From NCBI GenBank assembly GCA_946495905.1, contig CAMMEP010000009.1, positions 1-28,445 of the forward strand: 28,445 nucleotides of DNA, given 5' to 3'. The position numbers were made by a program, and so were the translations under genes. Below, in pieces: positions 14,868 to 23,306 of the stretch. The notes beneath the pieces were generated by a model that was given only the letters and a program-made list of their open reading frames with translations, ran no database searches and was not told the origin of the DNA. Origin of the DNA: an uncultured Clostridium sp. Lineage in GTDB: Bacteria; Bacillota; Clostridia; TANB77; CAG-508. Each line of letters starts with the position of its first letter. Position 1 is the stretch's first letter.

Positions 14868-15413
14868 GAATATGATAAATTTGAAGAAAAAATGATAAAA
14901 TCAATTAGTGTATTTGAAGAGAATTTAGCAGAAATAAGGGCAGGAAGAGCTAATCCAGCTATCCTAAATAAAATAAGTATTGACTATTATGGAACACCAA
15001 CACCAATTAATCAAGTGGCTGGAATTTCGGTACCAGAAGCGAGACTTATTGTCATTCAACCATGGGATGCAAGTATATTAAAAGAGATTGAAAAAGAAAT
15101 TTTAAAATCCGATATAGGAATTAATCCAAATAATGATGGAAAAGTAATAAGACTAGCTTTTCCAGAATTAAATGAAGAGAGAAGAAAAGAGATCGTAAAA
15201 GACATTAGAAAAATGGCTGAAGATGCAAAAGTTGCTATTAGAAGTATTCGAAGAGATGCTATTGATACTGCAAAAGCAATGCAAAAAAATTCTGAAATTT
15301 CAGAAGATGAACTAAAATCAGCAGAAGATAAAATCCAAAAATTAACTGATAAATATGTAGATGAAATTGATAGTATATTGGAGAAGAAAGAGAAAGAAGT
15401 AATGAGCATTTAG
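14865..15413 (+). CDS. frr: ribosome recycling factor
   Basis: A 182-aa RRF, near the usual ~185. Family signatures are the N-terminal helix with VFEENLAEIRAGRANPAIL, then YYGTPTPINQVA and ARLIVIQPWD of the beta/alpha domain, and the C-terminal RREIVK-type helices. With EF-G it splits post-termination ribosomes. It lies 73 bp after pyrH, the normal gene order. The initiation region is unusual: the SD and ATG are separated by a hairpin (see 14826-14867). The stop codon is followed after 1 bp by a family 1 inverted repeat. Confidence 0.98.
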   Translation: MEYDKFEEKMIKSISVFEENLAEIRAGRANPAILNKISIDYYGTPTPINQVAGISVPEARLIVIQPWDASILKEIEKEILKSDIGINPNNDGKVIRLAFPELNEERRKEIVKDIRKMAEDAKVAIRSIRRDAIDTAKAMQKNSEISEDELKSAEDKIQKLTDKYVDEIDSILEKKEKEVMSI

Positions 15414-15414
15414 G

Positions 15415-15535
15415 CTAAGAAAATAATTGCACTTTAGCGTTGTTGAACTTCACTTCAAAAATTCTCGACGTACATTCAGTACGCCTCCGATTTTTTCGCT
15501 CGTTCGCCTAGCCAAAGCAACAATTCTTTTCTTAG
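15415..15535. repeat. family 1 palindromic repeat, copy after frr
   Basis: The outer arms 15415-15429 and 15521-15535 are complementary in 14 of 15 positions. The inner part has ttggc-type pairing and a central cgtac/gtacg hairpin. The core (gttgttgaacttcacttc and cgctcgttcgcctagcc) is shared with the copy at 24693-24817, but the outer arms are not. It begins 1 bp after the frr stop, a terminator position. Confidence 0.85.
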
Positions 15536-15582
15536 TTCTTAAAATTAGAAATAAATAAAAACAAGAAAGAGAGGAAATAATT

Positions 15583-16305
15583 TTGACTATAAATGAAGCA
15601 GATAAAGAATTAATGCCACAGCATATTGCTATCATCATGGATGGAAATAGAAGATGGGCAAAGGAAAAAGGATTAGATACGAAACTAGGACATAAGGCAG
15701 GTGCAGAAACATTAGAAAAAATTGCATCTTTTGCTAATAATATAGGGCTAAAGTATCTAACGGTATATGCTTTTTCAACCGAAAATTGGAAAAGAACCAA
15801 AGAAGAAGTAGGAACTTTAATGGTACTTTTAAATTATTATTTAGACAAATTTCTAAACAAGGAAAGTTTGCGTAATATTAAGATAAGAGTACTAGGAGAT
15901 GTGGAAAGCTTAGATAAAGGATTAAAAGATAGTATCTATAAAATAGTAGAAAAATCAAAAAATAATACAGGTCTTACCTTAAATATTGCTTTTAACTATG
16001 GAGGAAGAGCAGAAATAGTAAGAGCTATAAAGAATATTTCTGAAAAAGTAAAGAATAACGAAGTAGAAATAGACCAAATAAATGAAGAACTAGTGTCAAA
16101 TAATTTGTATACGGCAAATGAGCCAGAACCAGATTTATTAATAAGACCAGGTGGAGAATTAAGAATAAGCAATTTCTTGTTATGGCAACTAGCGTATACC
16201 GAATTTTTATTTGTTGATAAATATTGGCCAGATTTTTCAGAAGAAGATTTATTACAAGCAATAGAAATGTTTGAAAAAAGAAATAGAAAATTTGGGGGCA
16301 AATAA
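15583..16305 (+). CDS. uppS: undecaprenyl diphosphate synthase (isoprenyl transferase)
   Basis: A 240-aa cis-prenyltransferase that makes the C55 lipid carrier for cell-wall synthesis from FPP and IPP. Signatures are HIAIIMDGNRRWAK near the N-terminus (catalytic Asp and structural P-loop), TVYAFSTENWKR, FNYGGRAEI and the C-terminal LLWQLAYTEFLF. The start is TTG 15583 with GAGAGG 8 nt upstream; the next in-frame ATG would delete part of the conserved N-terminus. It lies 45 bp before cdsA. It is separated from frr by a family 1 repeat, which may weaken read-through from pyrH-frr. Confidence 0.98.
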   Translation: MTINEADKELMPQHIAIIMDGNRRWAKEKGLDTKLGHKAGAETLEKIASFANNIGLKYLTVYAFSTENWKRTKEEVGTLMVLLNYYLDKFLNKESLRNIKIRVLGDVESLDKGLKDSIYKIVEKSKNNTGLTLNIAFNYGGRAEIVRAIKNISEKVKNNEVEIDQINEELVSNNLYTANEPEPDLLIRPGGELRISNFLLWQLAYTEFLFVDKYWPDFSEEDLLQAIEMFEKRNRKFGGK

Positions 16306-16349
16306 GTATTTAAAATTAGAATGAAAATAAGTATAGAAGGGATAGAAAA

Positions 16350-17156
16350 ATGAGCATAAAAAGAATTTTATCAGGAATAATATTGTTTCCAATATTTGCA
16401 ATAATTTTAATATTTGGAAACAAATACGTAGTAGATATATTTATTAGTATTGTAGCTATCATGAGCCTACATGAATTTTATAAAGCTTTTAAAGGAAAAG
16501 CAAATCCAATTGAGTGGCCAGGATATATAACAGCTCTACTTATTTGCTTTATACATTTAATACCAGGCGAATATGTACTACCAGCAATTACTTTAATTAT
16601 TTTAATCAATATATTAGCCCTTTTTACTCAAGTGGTAGTGACTTCATTAAAAAGAAATATTACCGACATAGCAATATCGCTATTAGGAACTTGTTATATT
16701 GTATTTTTCTTGATGTTTGCACCATTAATTAGAGATAGCTTAGAAAATGGAAGAATACTTATTTGGTATGTATTCTTTGCAGCATGGGGAACAGATATAT
16801 TTGCATTTTTTATTGGAGGAAAATTTGGAAAACATAAATTTACAGACATTAGTCCAAATAAATCCATTGAAGGATGTGTAGCAGGTTTATGTGGCTCTAT
16901 CATTATGTGTATGGTATATACCGTGGTTTGCAATGCAGTTTGGAATGTAAACATTAATTACATTTACATATTTGGAATATCCATATTCTTAAGTGTAATT
17001 AGCCAAATTGGAGATTTAGCAGCTTCTAGTGTAAAAAGACATTGCGAAATAAAAGATTTTAGCAATTTAATTCCAGGACATGGAGGATTGCTAGATCGAA
17101 TTGATAGTGTGGTATTTATTTTACCTTTTGCATATTTTTTGCTAAGTATCATATAA
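16350..17156 (+). CDS. cdsA: phosphatidate cytidylyltransferase
   Basis: A 268-aa integral membrane enzyme that makes CDP-diacylglycerol from CTP and phosphatidate, the branch point of phospholipid synthesis. About eight hydrophobic helices are visible. The CDS signature runs from SQIGDLAASSVKR through KDFSNLIPGHGG to LLDRIDS at the C-terminus, all intact. The start at 16350 follows AAGGGA. In many related genomes dxr would come next; here a 139-bp inverted repeat follows instead. Confidence 0.97.
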   Translation: MSIKRILSGIILFPIFAIILIFGNKYVVDIFISIVAIMSLHEFYKAFKGKANPIEWPGYITALLICFIHLIPGEYVLPAITLIILINILALFTQVVVTSLKRNITDIAISLLGTCYIVFFLMFAPLIRDSLENGRILIWYVFFAAWGTDIFAFFIGGKFGKHKFTDISPNKSIEGCVAGLCGSIIMCMVYTVVCNAVWNVNINYIYIFGISIFLSVISQIGDLAASSVKRHCEIKDFSNLIPGHGGLLDRIDSVVFILPFAYFLLSII

Positions 17157-17194
17157 TGTAAGTGAGACAATTAAATACACAGCGGAGGTTTAAT

Positions 17195-17335
17195 AGAGTT
17201 AGATTATATATTTTTTATTTTTGATTCGTTATCCCTACTTCGAACAAACTGTAAAAGCTTCGCTTAACAGTTTGTACCTCGCTGGTCCCCACGAAAACCA
17301 CTTCATCAAAAAGAAAAAATATATAATCTAACTCT
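17195..17335. repeat. family 2 palindromic repeat between cdsA and rseP
   Basis: The outer arms 17196-17225 and 17305-17334 are complementary in 29 of 30 positions. Inside, acaaactgt pairs with acagtttgt, followed by a ctggtcccca block. The inner motifs recur in the copies at 18156-18364 and 25891-26041, while the arms differ. It fills the gap where dxr lies in related operons. Confidence 0.85.
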
Positions 17336-17364
17336 TAATAAATAAAATATAAAGGATTAGGTCT

Positions 17365-18099
17365 ATGGGTATTATTATTACAGTTATAAAGATAGTTATT
17401 ATACTTGGCTTTCTTGTTTTAATACATGAGACAGGGCATTTTTTAGTTGCGCGTTTATGTAAGATAAAGGTAAATGAATTTGCAATAGGTTTTGGACCAC
17501 TTATCTGGAGCAAAGAAACCGAAAAAACAAAATACTCACTAAGATTAATACCTCTTGGTGGGTATGTAAATATGCTAGGAGAAGAAGAACGTTCTGAAGA
17601 AGAAGGTTCTTTTAGTGAAGCAAGTATTCCAAAAAGAATTGCTATTGTTGCAGCAGGAGGACTTGTAAATATCATATTTGCCATATTATTATTTATTGTA
17701 TTAGCAACTATTATAACAGGTAGTTTTACGATGGCAATTAATTCTACAGGAAACTTTATTATGTCTATGGTAGAAAGCATAAAACTTTTATTCACGGGTG
17801 GAGTAACCGTAGATAACTTAGTGGGACCTATTGGCATTTCTGAAGTAGTGGCACAAACTAGTAGTTTAATAGACTTTTTCTATATTATGGCATTAGTGTC
17901 TATGTCATTGGGAGTAACCAATTTACTTCCATTTCCACCATTAGATGGAGGAAAAATATTAATCTATATCATAGAGGCAATTCGAAGAAAACCGATCAAT
18001 GAAAACTTTGAGCTAAAACTACAAATGATTGGATTTTTAGCATTAATTACATTGTCGGTATATGTGGCGTTTAATGATGTTGGCAGGATTATAGGATAA
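17365..18099 (+). CDS. rseP: RseP-like site-2 zinc metalloprotease lacking the PDZ domain
   Basis: A 244-aa intramembrane protease. The first helix holds HETGH (H21, E22, H25). The conserved ARLCKIKVNEFAIGFGP and RLIPLGGYV loop follows, and the C-terminal helix contains NLLPFPPLDGG with the metal-binding Asp. RseP homologues usually have about 330-430 residues with a PDZ domain between the second and third helices. Here the chain passes from the helix near residue 115 directly to MSMVESIKLLFTGG and GPIGISE, so the PDZ domain is cleanly missing. Both catalytic parts are present, so it may cleave substrates without PDZ gating. Position between cdsA and polC supports RseP; the size also recalls SpoIVFB. 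Confidence 0.9.
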   Translation: MGIIITVIKIVIILGFLVLIHETGHFLVARLCKIKVNEFAIGFGPLIWSKETEKTKYSLRLIPLGGYVNMLGEEERSEEEGSFSEASIPKRIAIVAAGGLVNIIFAILLFIVLATIITGSFTMAINSTGNFIMSMVESIKLLFTGGVTVDNLVGPIGISEVVAQTSSLIDFFYIMALVSMSLGVTNLLPFPPLDGGKILIYIIEAIRRKPINENFELKLQMIGFLALITLSVYVAFNDVGRIIG

Positions 18100-18103
18100 A
18101 ACA

Positions 18104-18135
18104 TGTGCAATTGGGGACGGGCTTATTTTGCACAA
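18104..18135 (+). repeat. family 3 REP-like hairpin, left copy
   Basis: A 32-bp unit with terminal tgtgcaa/ttgcaca pairing and an internal TTGGGGACGGG. It is a perfect reverse complement of 18386-18417, so the two units bracket the nested family 2 repeat. This recalls REP/BIME organisation. Confidence 0.75.
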
Positions 18136-18385
18136 GGTTAATTTCATTTTTATAATAAATTTATATATTTTTTATTTTGGGTCTTCGACCCTTTGGCTGC
18201 GTACAAACTGTACTATGAGAAATGAGAGATGGGAAATGAGATGTGTGATATATTATTATTATAAACTTTCATATCTCACATCACATATCTCACTTCACTT
18301 AAATGTAGACTTGTCGGTCCCTACCTTAAGCACTCCGACCAAAAATAAAAAATATATAAATTTACTGAGAGAATTAGAATAGTAT

Positions 18386-18417
18386 TTGTGCAAAATAAGC
18401 CCGTCCCCAATTGCACA
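18386..18417 (-). repeat. family 3 REP-like hairpin, right copy
   Basis: The inverted partner of 18104-18135. It ends 20 bp before the polC start codon and 5 bp before its SD, so in the mRNA it may form a hairpin close to the polC ribosome binding site. Confidence 0.75.
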
Positions 18418-18437
18418 AACATAGGAGATGAACTTAG

Positions 18438-21400
18438 GTGGAAAAAACAATTAAAGAAATATTTAAAGATTATAATTCAAACAGTTTTGCACTAAATGCA
18501 GGAAAAATTAAATCACTTAATTTATTTAAGAAAACTAATAAGTTTGAAATAGTGATAACAGCAGATGAGTTTATCAAAATAGAAGATATTTATAATTTTG
18601 AACAATATTTAAAAAATAGATTTAACATTTTTGAAGTAAATATAAAAGTAGAATATTCTAAACCAATTGAGGTAGATATAGCAAAAGAATGGAATTTAAT
18701 TATATGCTATATGGCACATAAACATCCATTAAGTAAAGCATTTTTAAAAAATAGTACCATACAAATTGAAGAAAATCGTATTACGGTAAATATGGCAATG
18801 AAAGGAAAAATGGTGCTAGATGCTAAAGGGTTTGACAGCATATTATCTCAAATAATAGAAGATATCTATGGAATGAAATATAAAATTACGTTTGTAGAAA
18901 ATATTTCAGAAGAAGCAGTTAAGTTATATATGGAACATGCAATGCAACTTGAAAAAGAAGCTATTGAGCATGCACAAAGAATGGCAGAGGAAGAAAGACA
19001 ATCTATGGAGGAAGGAAATGGCCAAGCGGAACATGCGAAAAGTAATAAGCTACCTGCAAACCAAGCAAATGGAAATGCATCGTCAAATGCTCCAGCAGAG
19101 GTTAGTGTTTCAATAGAAGTTCCACAAGATAAGCCAGAAGAAGAATCTCCATTAATTTATGGTAGAAGTTTAAAACTAAAAGAGCAATTGGTAAAAGTAA
19201 TTGATTTAAGTGTAGATAGTGGAAAAGTACAGCTAGATGGCGAAATTTTAAATATAGATTCCCGTGAATTAAAAAGTGGGAAAGTACTTGTTATGTTTGA
19301 TTTATATGATGGAAGTAGTACTATTACTTGTAAAGTATTTTCCGAGGGAGACAAGTCGAAAGATTTAATTAAAAAACTAAAAGGCGCAAAAGGAATTAAA
19401 CTAGAAGGAACAGCACAATTTGACCCATTTGCCAAAGAACTTGGAGTTATTGCAAATACTATTATCGAGAGTACTGGATTAAAGAAGCAAACGAGAACAG
19501 ATGAAGCAAAAGAAAAAAGAGTAGAGCTTCACATGCATACTAAAATGAGCCAGATGGATGGAATAACATCAGCAACAGATTTATTAAAACGAGCAGCAAA
19601 ATGGGGAATGAAATCTATTGCTATTACTGACCACGGGGTAGTACAAGCTTTTCCAGAGGCACATCATTTTTGTGAGAAGAATCCAGATTTAAAAGTAATT
19701 TATGGTGTAGAAGCGTATTTAGCACCAGATAGAACACCAGTTGTATCTTTCCCAAGAGGACAAGATTTGGATACTACCTATTGTGTACTCGACTTAGAAA
19801 CCACAGGATTTTCGTTTAGAACAGAAAAAATAACTGAAATTGGTATTATGAAAATAAAAAATGGAGAGGTTTTGGATGAATTTTCTTGTTTTGTAAACCC
19901 AGAAAAACCAATTCCACAAAGAGTAGTAGAAGTAACTAACATTACCGATGATATGGTAAAAGATGCAGAAGCCATTGACAAAGTATTTCCTAAAATGATG
20001 GAATTTATTGGAGATAGTGTGCTTGTTGCACATAATGCCGATTTTGATATAGGATTTTTAAAATATAATGCAACCGAACTTGGATATACACTAGACAATA
20101 CCTATTTAGATACGTTACGTTTGGCAAAAGAGTTATTTCCAGATTATAAAAAATATAAACTAGGAATTATTGCAGAAAATTTAGGTATTAAAGTGGAAGT
20201 AGCCCATAGAGCTTTAGATGATGTGGATACCACGGTTAAAGTATTTAATGTCATGATTGATATGCTAAAAGAAAAAGGTGCTAAAAAGATAGAAGATATC
20301 GATGAGTTATGTGCAGGAAAAACAGATTTTAAGAGATTACCAACCTATCATGCTATTATTTTAGCAAAAAATTATGTAGGACTTAAAAATTTGTACAAGC
20401 TTATATCTTTCTCTCATTTAGACTATTTTTATAAAAAACCTAGAATATTAAAATCTATCTATAAGCAATATTCGGAAGGTTTAATATTAGGAAGTGCCTG
20501 TGAGGCAGGAGAGCTATATAGAGCAATCGTTGCAGGAAAAACAGATGAAGAAATAGAAGATATTGCAAAAGATTATGATTATTTAGAAATTCAACCTATT
20601 GGTAATAACATGTTCATGGTTCGAAATGGTACAGTACCAGATGAAAAAGCATTAGAAGATATTAATAAAAAAATAGTAGAACTTGGAGATAAACTTGGAA
20701 AGCCAGTAGTAGCAACTTGTGATGTGCATTTTATTGACCCACAAGATGAAGTATATAGACGTATTTTAATGGCAGGACAAGGGTATGATGATGCGGACGA
20801 ACAAGCCCCACTTTATTTACGTACCACAGAAGAGATGCTAAAAGAATTTGAATATTTAGGGGAAGAAAAAGCATACGAGGTAGTAGTAACTAATACCAAT
20901 AAAATAGCAGACATGTGCGAAAAAATAAGTCCAATATCACCAGAAAAATGTCCACCACATATTGACGGATGCGAGCAAACCATAAAAGATATTGCTTACA
21001 ACAAAGCACATGAACTATATGGAGACCCACTTCCAGATTTAGTACAAGAAAGACTGGACAAAGAATTAAACTCCATTATCAAAAATGGATTCTCCGTTAT
21101 GTACATTATTGCACAAAAACTAGTATGGAAATCCAATGAAGACGGATACATTGTTGGTTCCAGAGGTTCAGTTGGTTCGTCCTTTGTGGCAAATATGACA
21201 GGTATTACGGAAGTAAACTCACTTCCACCACATTATAGGTGTCCTAATTGCAAGTATTCGGATTTTACTGATTATGGTTATGCTTGTGGATTCGACCTTC
21301 CAGACAAAGACTGTCCAAAATGTGGTACTAAAATGGTAAAAGACGGAATAGACATTCCGTTTGAAACCTTCCTTGGATTTAATGGAGACAAAGAGCCAGA

Positions 21401-22835
21401 TATCGACTTAAACTTCTCTGGAGAATATCAAGCAAAAGCACATAGGTATACCGAAGTAATCTTTGGTAAAGGTACTACTTTTAAAGCGGGTACAGTTGGT
21501 ACGGTAGCAGATAAAACGGCTTATGGTTATGTAAAAAAATATTATGAAGAGAGAGGAATACCAATAAATAATGCTGAGGTAATTAGGCAAGCACAAGGTT
21601 GTACAGGAATAAAGAGAACAACAGGACAGCACCCAGGAGGAATTATAGTTGTACCAAAGGGAAGGGAAATCTATGAATTCTGTCCAGTGCAACATCCAGC
21701 AGATGACCCTAACTCAGATATTATAACAACCCACTTTGATTATCACTCCATAGACCAGAACTTACTAAAACTAGATATTCTAGGTCATGATGATCCTACC
21801 ATGATAAGAATGTTATACGATATCACTGGAATAGACCCAACCAAAGTACCTTTGGATGATAAAGAAACCATGTCTATCTTTAGCTCAACAGATGCACTAG
21901 GTGTAACACCAGAGCAAATAAAGAGTAAAGTTGGAAGTTATGGAATACCAGAGTTTGGTACAAAATTCGTAAGAGGAATGCTGGTAGATACAAAACCAAC
22001 AACCTTTGATGAATTAATACGTATTTCTGGTTTGTCACATGGTACAGATGTATGGCTTGGCAATGCGCAAAGCTTAATTGACGAAGGAACCGTAACCTTA
22101 AATGAGGCAATCTGTTGTCGTGATGATATTATGATTTACCTTATAAAGAAAGGACTTCCACCAAATAAAGCCTTCAAAATAATGGAGACAGTACGTAAAG
22201 GAAAAGCACTAAAAGACCCAGAAAAATGGGCAGAATTTGTAGTATTAATGAGAGAACATGATGTGCCAGAATGGTATATTAAATCTTGTGAAAAGATAAA
22301 ATACATGTTCCCAAAAGCACACGCAGCAGCCTATGTAACCAATGCATTTAGAATTGCTTGGTTTAAAGTACATCAGCCAAAAGCTTATTATGCAGCATAC
22401 TTTACCATTAGAGCAGACGAATTTGATAGTGACATTATGTGCTATGGAAAAGAACGAGTATTAAACAAAATGAAAGAAATAGACTTAGCTGGAACAAGTA
22501 GCACTACAAAAGATAAGAACATGTATGCAATACTAGAATTAGTATTAGAAATGTATGAAAGAGGAATAGACTTCTTGCCAATCGATTTATACAAGTCACA
22601 TGCAACTAAGTTTTTAGTAGAAGAAGATGGAATTAGACCACCATTAAATAGCATACCAGGACTTGGAACCGTTGCAGCAGAAGGAATTGATTCGGCAAAA
22701 AAAGAAGGAAAGTTCATGTCTATTGATGATATGAAAATACGTTCTAAAATAGGAAAGTCGGTTATTGAATTATTAGATAAAGTTGGTTGTTTAAAAGGAA
22801 TGAGCCAAAGCAACCAGATGAGTTTATTTGGATAA
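18438..22835 (+). CDS. polC: DNA polymerase III alpha subunit, PolC type
   Basis: The 1465-aa replicative polymerase of Gram-positive bacteria. The N-terminal domain (about 1-180) is joined by a Glu/Asn-rich linker to an OB fold (about 247-335). The PHP domain starts near 361 (VELHMHTKMSQMDG). It is interrupted by a DEDDh proofreading exonuclease starting near 448 (VLDLETTGFSF, HNADFD, HRALDDVDTT). The polymerase part has a four-Cys zinc motif near 934 (CPNC, CPKC) and the catalytic PDIDLNF near 986. Length and domain order are normal. The start is GTG 18438 after ATAGGAGA. The 3' end is followed by a REP-like hairpin that may end the transcript. Confidence 0.99.
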   Translation: MEKTIKEIFKDYNSNSFALNAGKIKSLNLFKKTNKFEIVITADEFIKIEDIYNFEQYLKNRFNIFEVNIKVEYSKPIEVDIAKEWNLIICYMAHKHPLSKAFLKNSTIQIEENRITVNMAMKGKMVLDAKGFDSILSQIIEDIYGMKYKITFVENISEEAVKLYMEHAMQLEKEAIEHAQRMAEEERQSMEEGNGQAEHAKSNKLPANQANGNASSNAPAEVSVSIEVPQDKPEEESPLIYGRSLKLKEQLVKVIDLSVDSGKVQLDGEILNIDSRELKSGKVLVMFDLYDGSSTITCKVFSEGDKSKDLIKKLKGAKGIKLEGTAQFDPFAKELGVIANTIIESTGLKKQTRTDEAKEKRVELHMHTKMSQMDGITSATDLLKRAAKWGMKSIAITDHGVVQAFPEAHHFCEKNPDLKVIYGVEAYLAPDRTPVVSFPRGQDLDTTYCVLDLETTGFSFRTEKITEIGIMKIKNGEVLDEFSCFVNPEKPIPQRVVEVTNITDDMVKDAEAIDKVFPKMMEFIGDSVLVAHNADFDIGFLKYNATELGYTLDNTYLDTLRLAKELFPDYKKYKLGIIAENLGIKVEVAHRALDDVDTTVKVFNVMIDMLKEKGAKKIEDIDELCAGKTDFKRLPTYHAIILAKNYVGLKNLYKLISFSHLDYFYKKPRILKSIYKQYSEGLILGSACEAGELYRAIVAGKTDEEIEDIAKDYDYLEIQPIGNNMFMVRNGTVPDEKALEDINKKIVELGDKLGKPVVATCDVHFIDPQDEVYRRILMAGQGYDDADEQAPLYLRTTEEMLKEFEYLGEEKAYEVVVTNTNKIADMCEKISPISPEKCPPHIDGCEQTIKDIAYNKAHELYGDPLPDLVQERLDKELNSIIKNGFSVMYIIAQKLVWKSNEDGYIVGSRGSVGSSFVANMTGITEVNSLPPHYRCPNCKYSDFTDYGYACGFDLPDKDCPKCGTKMVKDGIDIPFETFLGFNGDKEPDIDLNFSGEYQAKAHRYTEVIFGKGTTFKAGTVGTVADKTAYGYVKKYYEERGIPINNAEVIRQAQGCTGIKRTTGQHPGGIIVVPKGREIYEFCPVQHPADDPNSDIITTHFDYHSIDQNLLKLDILGHDDPTMIRMLYDITGIDPTKVPLDDKETMSIFSSTDALGVTPEQIKSKVGSYGIPEFGTKFVRGMLVDTKPTTFDELIRISGLSHGTDVWLGNAQSLIDEGTVTLNEAICCRDDIMIYLIKKGLPPNKAFKIMETVRKGKALKDPEKWAEFVVLMREHDVPEWYIKSCEKIKYMFPKAHAAAYVTNAFRIAWFKVHQPKAYYAAYFTIRADEFDSDIMCYGKERVLNKMKEIDLAGTSSTTKDKNMYAILELVLEMYERGIDFLPIDLYKSHATKFLVEEDGIRPPLNSIPGLGTVAAEGIDSAKKEGKFMSIDDMKIRSKIGKSVIELLDKVGCLKGMSQSNQMSLFG

Positions 22836-22844
22836 AACAAAAAA

Positions 22845-22875
22845 GGACCAAAGGGGACGAACCCTTTTGGTCCTA
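22845..22875 (+). repeat. family 3 REP-like hairpin after polC, possible terminator
   Basis: An outer stem aggaccaaa/ttttggtcct and inner ggg/ccc enclose GGGGACG. It lies 9 bp after the polC stop. The following sequence has only a short T run, so termination would be partial. Confidence 0.7.
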
Positions 22876-22993
22876 AAATTTACATAAAAGTATAGGATAT
22901 GTGTAATCTTATTTGCACAATTCGACATAATATCTTTAAGAACTATCAAAAAGAATAAAAAATATGGTTTTCATAAAATATTACAAATATTTT

Positions 22994-23173
22994 TGTGGAT
23001 AACTTTAAAAATGAAATCCACTATTTATAGTTATTCACAGAGTTATCCACATTATCCACATATCTGTGGAAAAATAAATAGTAAAAAAATACAATAATAA
23101 TGTAACATAATGTCACAAAAGAAATTAAAAGATAAATATTGATAATAAAAAGTAGAAATATGTCTGTGGATAA
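22994..23173. other. DnaA-box cluster between polC and glyS
   Basis: Four exact TTATCCACA boxes: 22994-23002 (-), 23043-23051 (+), 23052-23060 (+, directly adjacent) and 23165-23173 (-). Two one-mismatch boxes: TTATTCACA at 23031-23039 and TTTTCCACA at 23073-23065 (-). The surroundings are extremely AT-rich. The last box is 7 bp upstream of the -35 of the glyS promoter. The 420-bp gap contains no other gene. Confidence 0.82.
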
Positions 23174-23180
23174 CTTTCCC

Positions 23181-23209
23181 TTGACTTTTATATAATATAT
23201 TGATAAAAT
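23181..23209 (+). promoter_or_regulatory. sigma-A promoter of glyS
   Basis: TTGACT (23181-23186), 17-bp spacer, TAAAAT (23204-23209). A DnaA box ends at 23173, so DnaA bound there would touch the polymerase. A hairpin gaacaaaa/ttttgttc follows in the leader at about 23258-23284. No T-box sequence is recognised. Confidence 0.65.
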
Positions 23210-23306
23210 TTAGAAATGAAAAATGAATAGACATAGGAATGTCTAAAAATAAAAAATGAACAAAAAGGAGAGTCCCTTTTGTTCAAGGGAGGAAGAAATT
23301 AGAAAA

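Larger units (their letters stand above)
18104..18417. repeat. nested three-layer inverted repeat between rseP and polC
   Basis: Layer 1: the 32-bp REP-like units at both ends (32/32 complementary). Layer 2: arms 18156-18183 and 18337-18364, complementary in 27 of 28, enclosing family 2 core motifs (gcgtacaaactgt, cttgtcggtccc, ccttaagcactcc). Layer 3: an internal purine/pyrimidine-biased imperfect inverted repeat (about 18227-18300, gatgtgtgatat against atatctcacatc). The whole 338-bp gap is occupied and lies where ispG is found in related operons. Confidence 0.82.

Noticed and set aside
18128..18382. Protein-coding ORF of about 84 aa between rseP and polC
   Set aside because: It lies wholly inside the nested inverted repeat, has no SD and reads as translated repeat sequence.
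22836..23255. Chromosomal origin of replication (oriC)
   Set aside because: DnaA boxes are present, but dnaA/dnaN are not nearby and all genes to the left read rightward, which is the wrong orientation for a left replichore. A DnaA titration or control cluster fits better.
23210..23306. T-box riboswitch upstream of glyS
   Set aside because: The leader is under 100 nt and I cannot find the conserved T-box or antiterminator sequence; only a small hairpin is seen.
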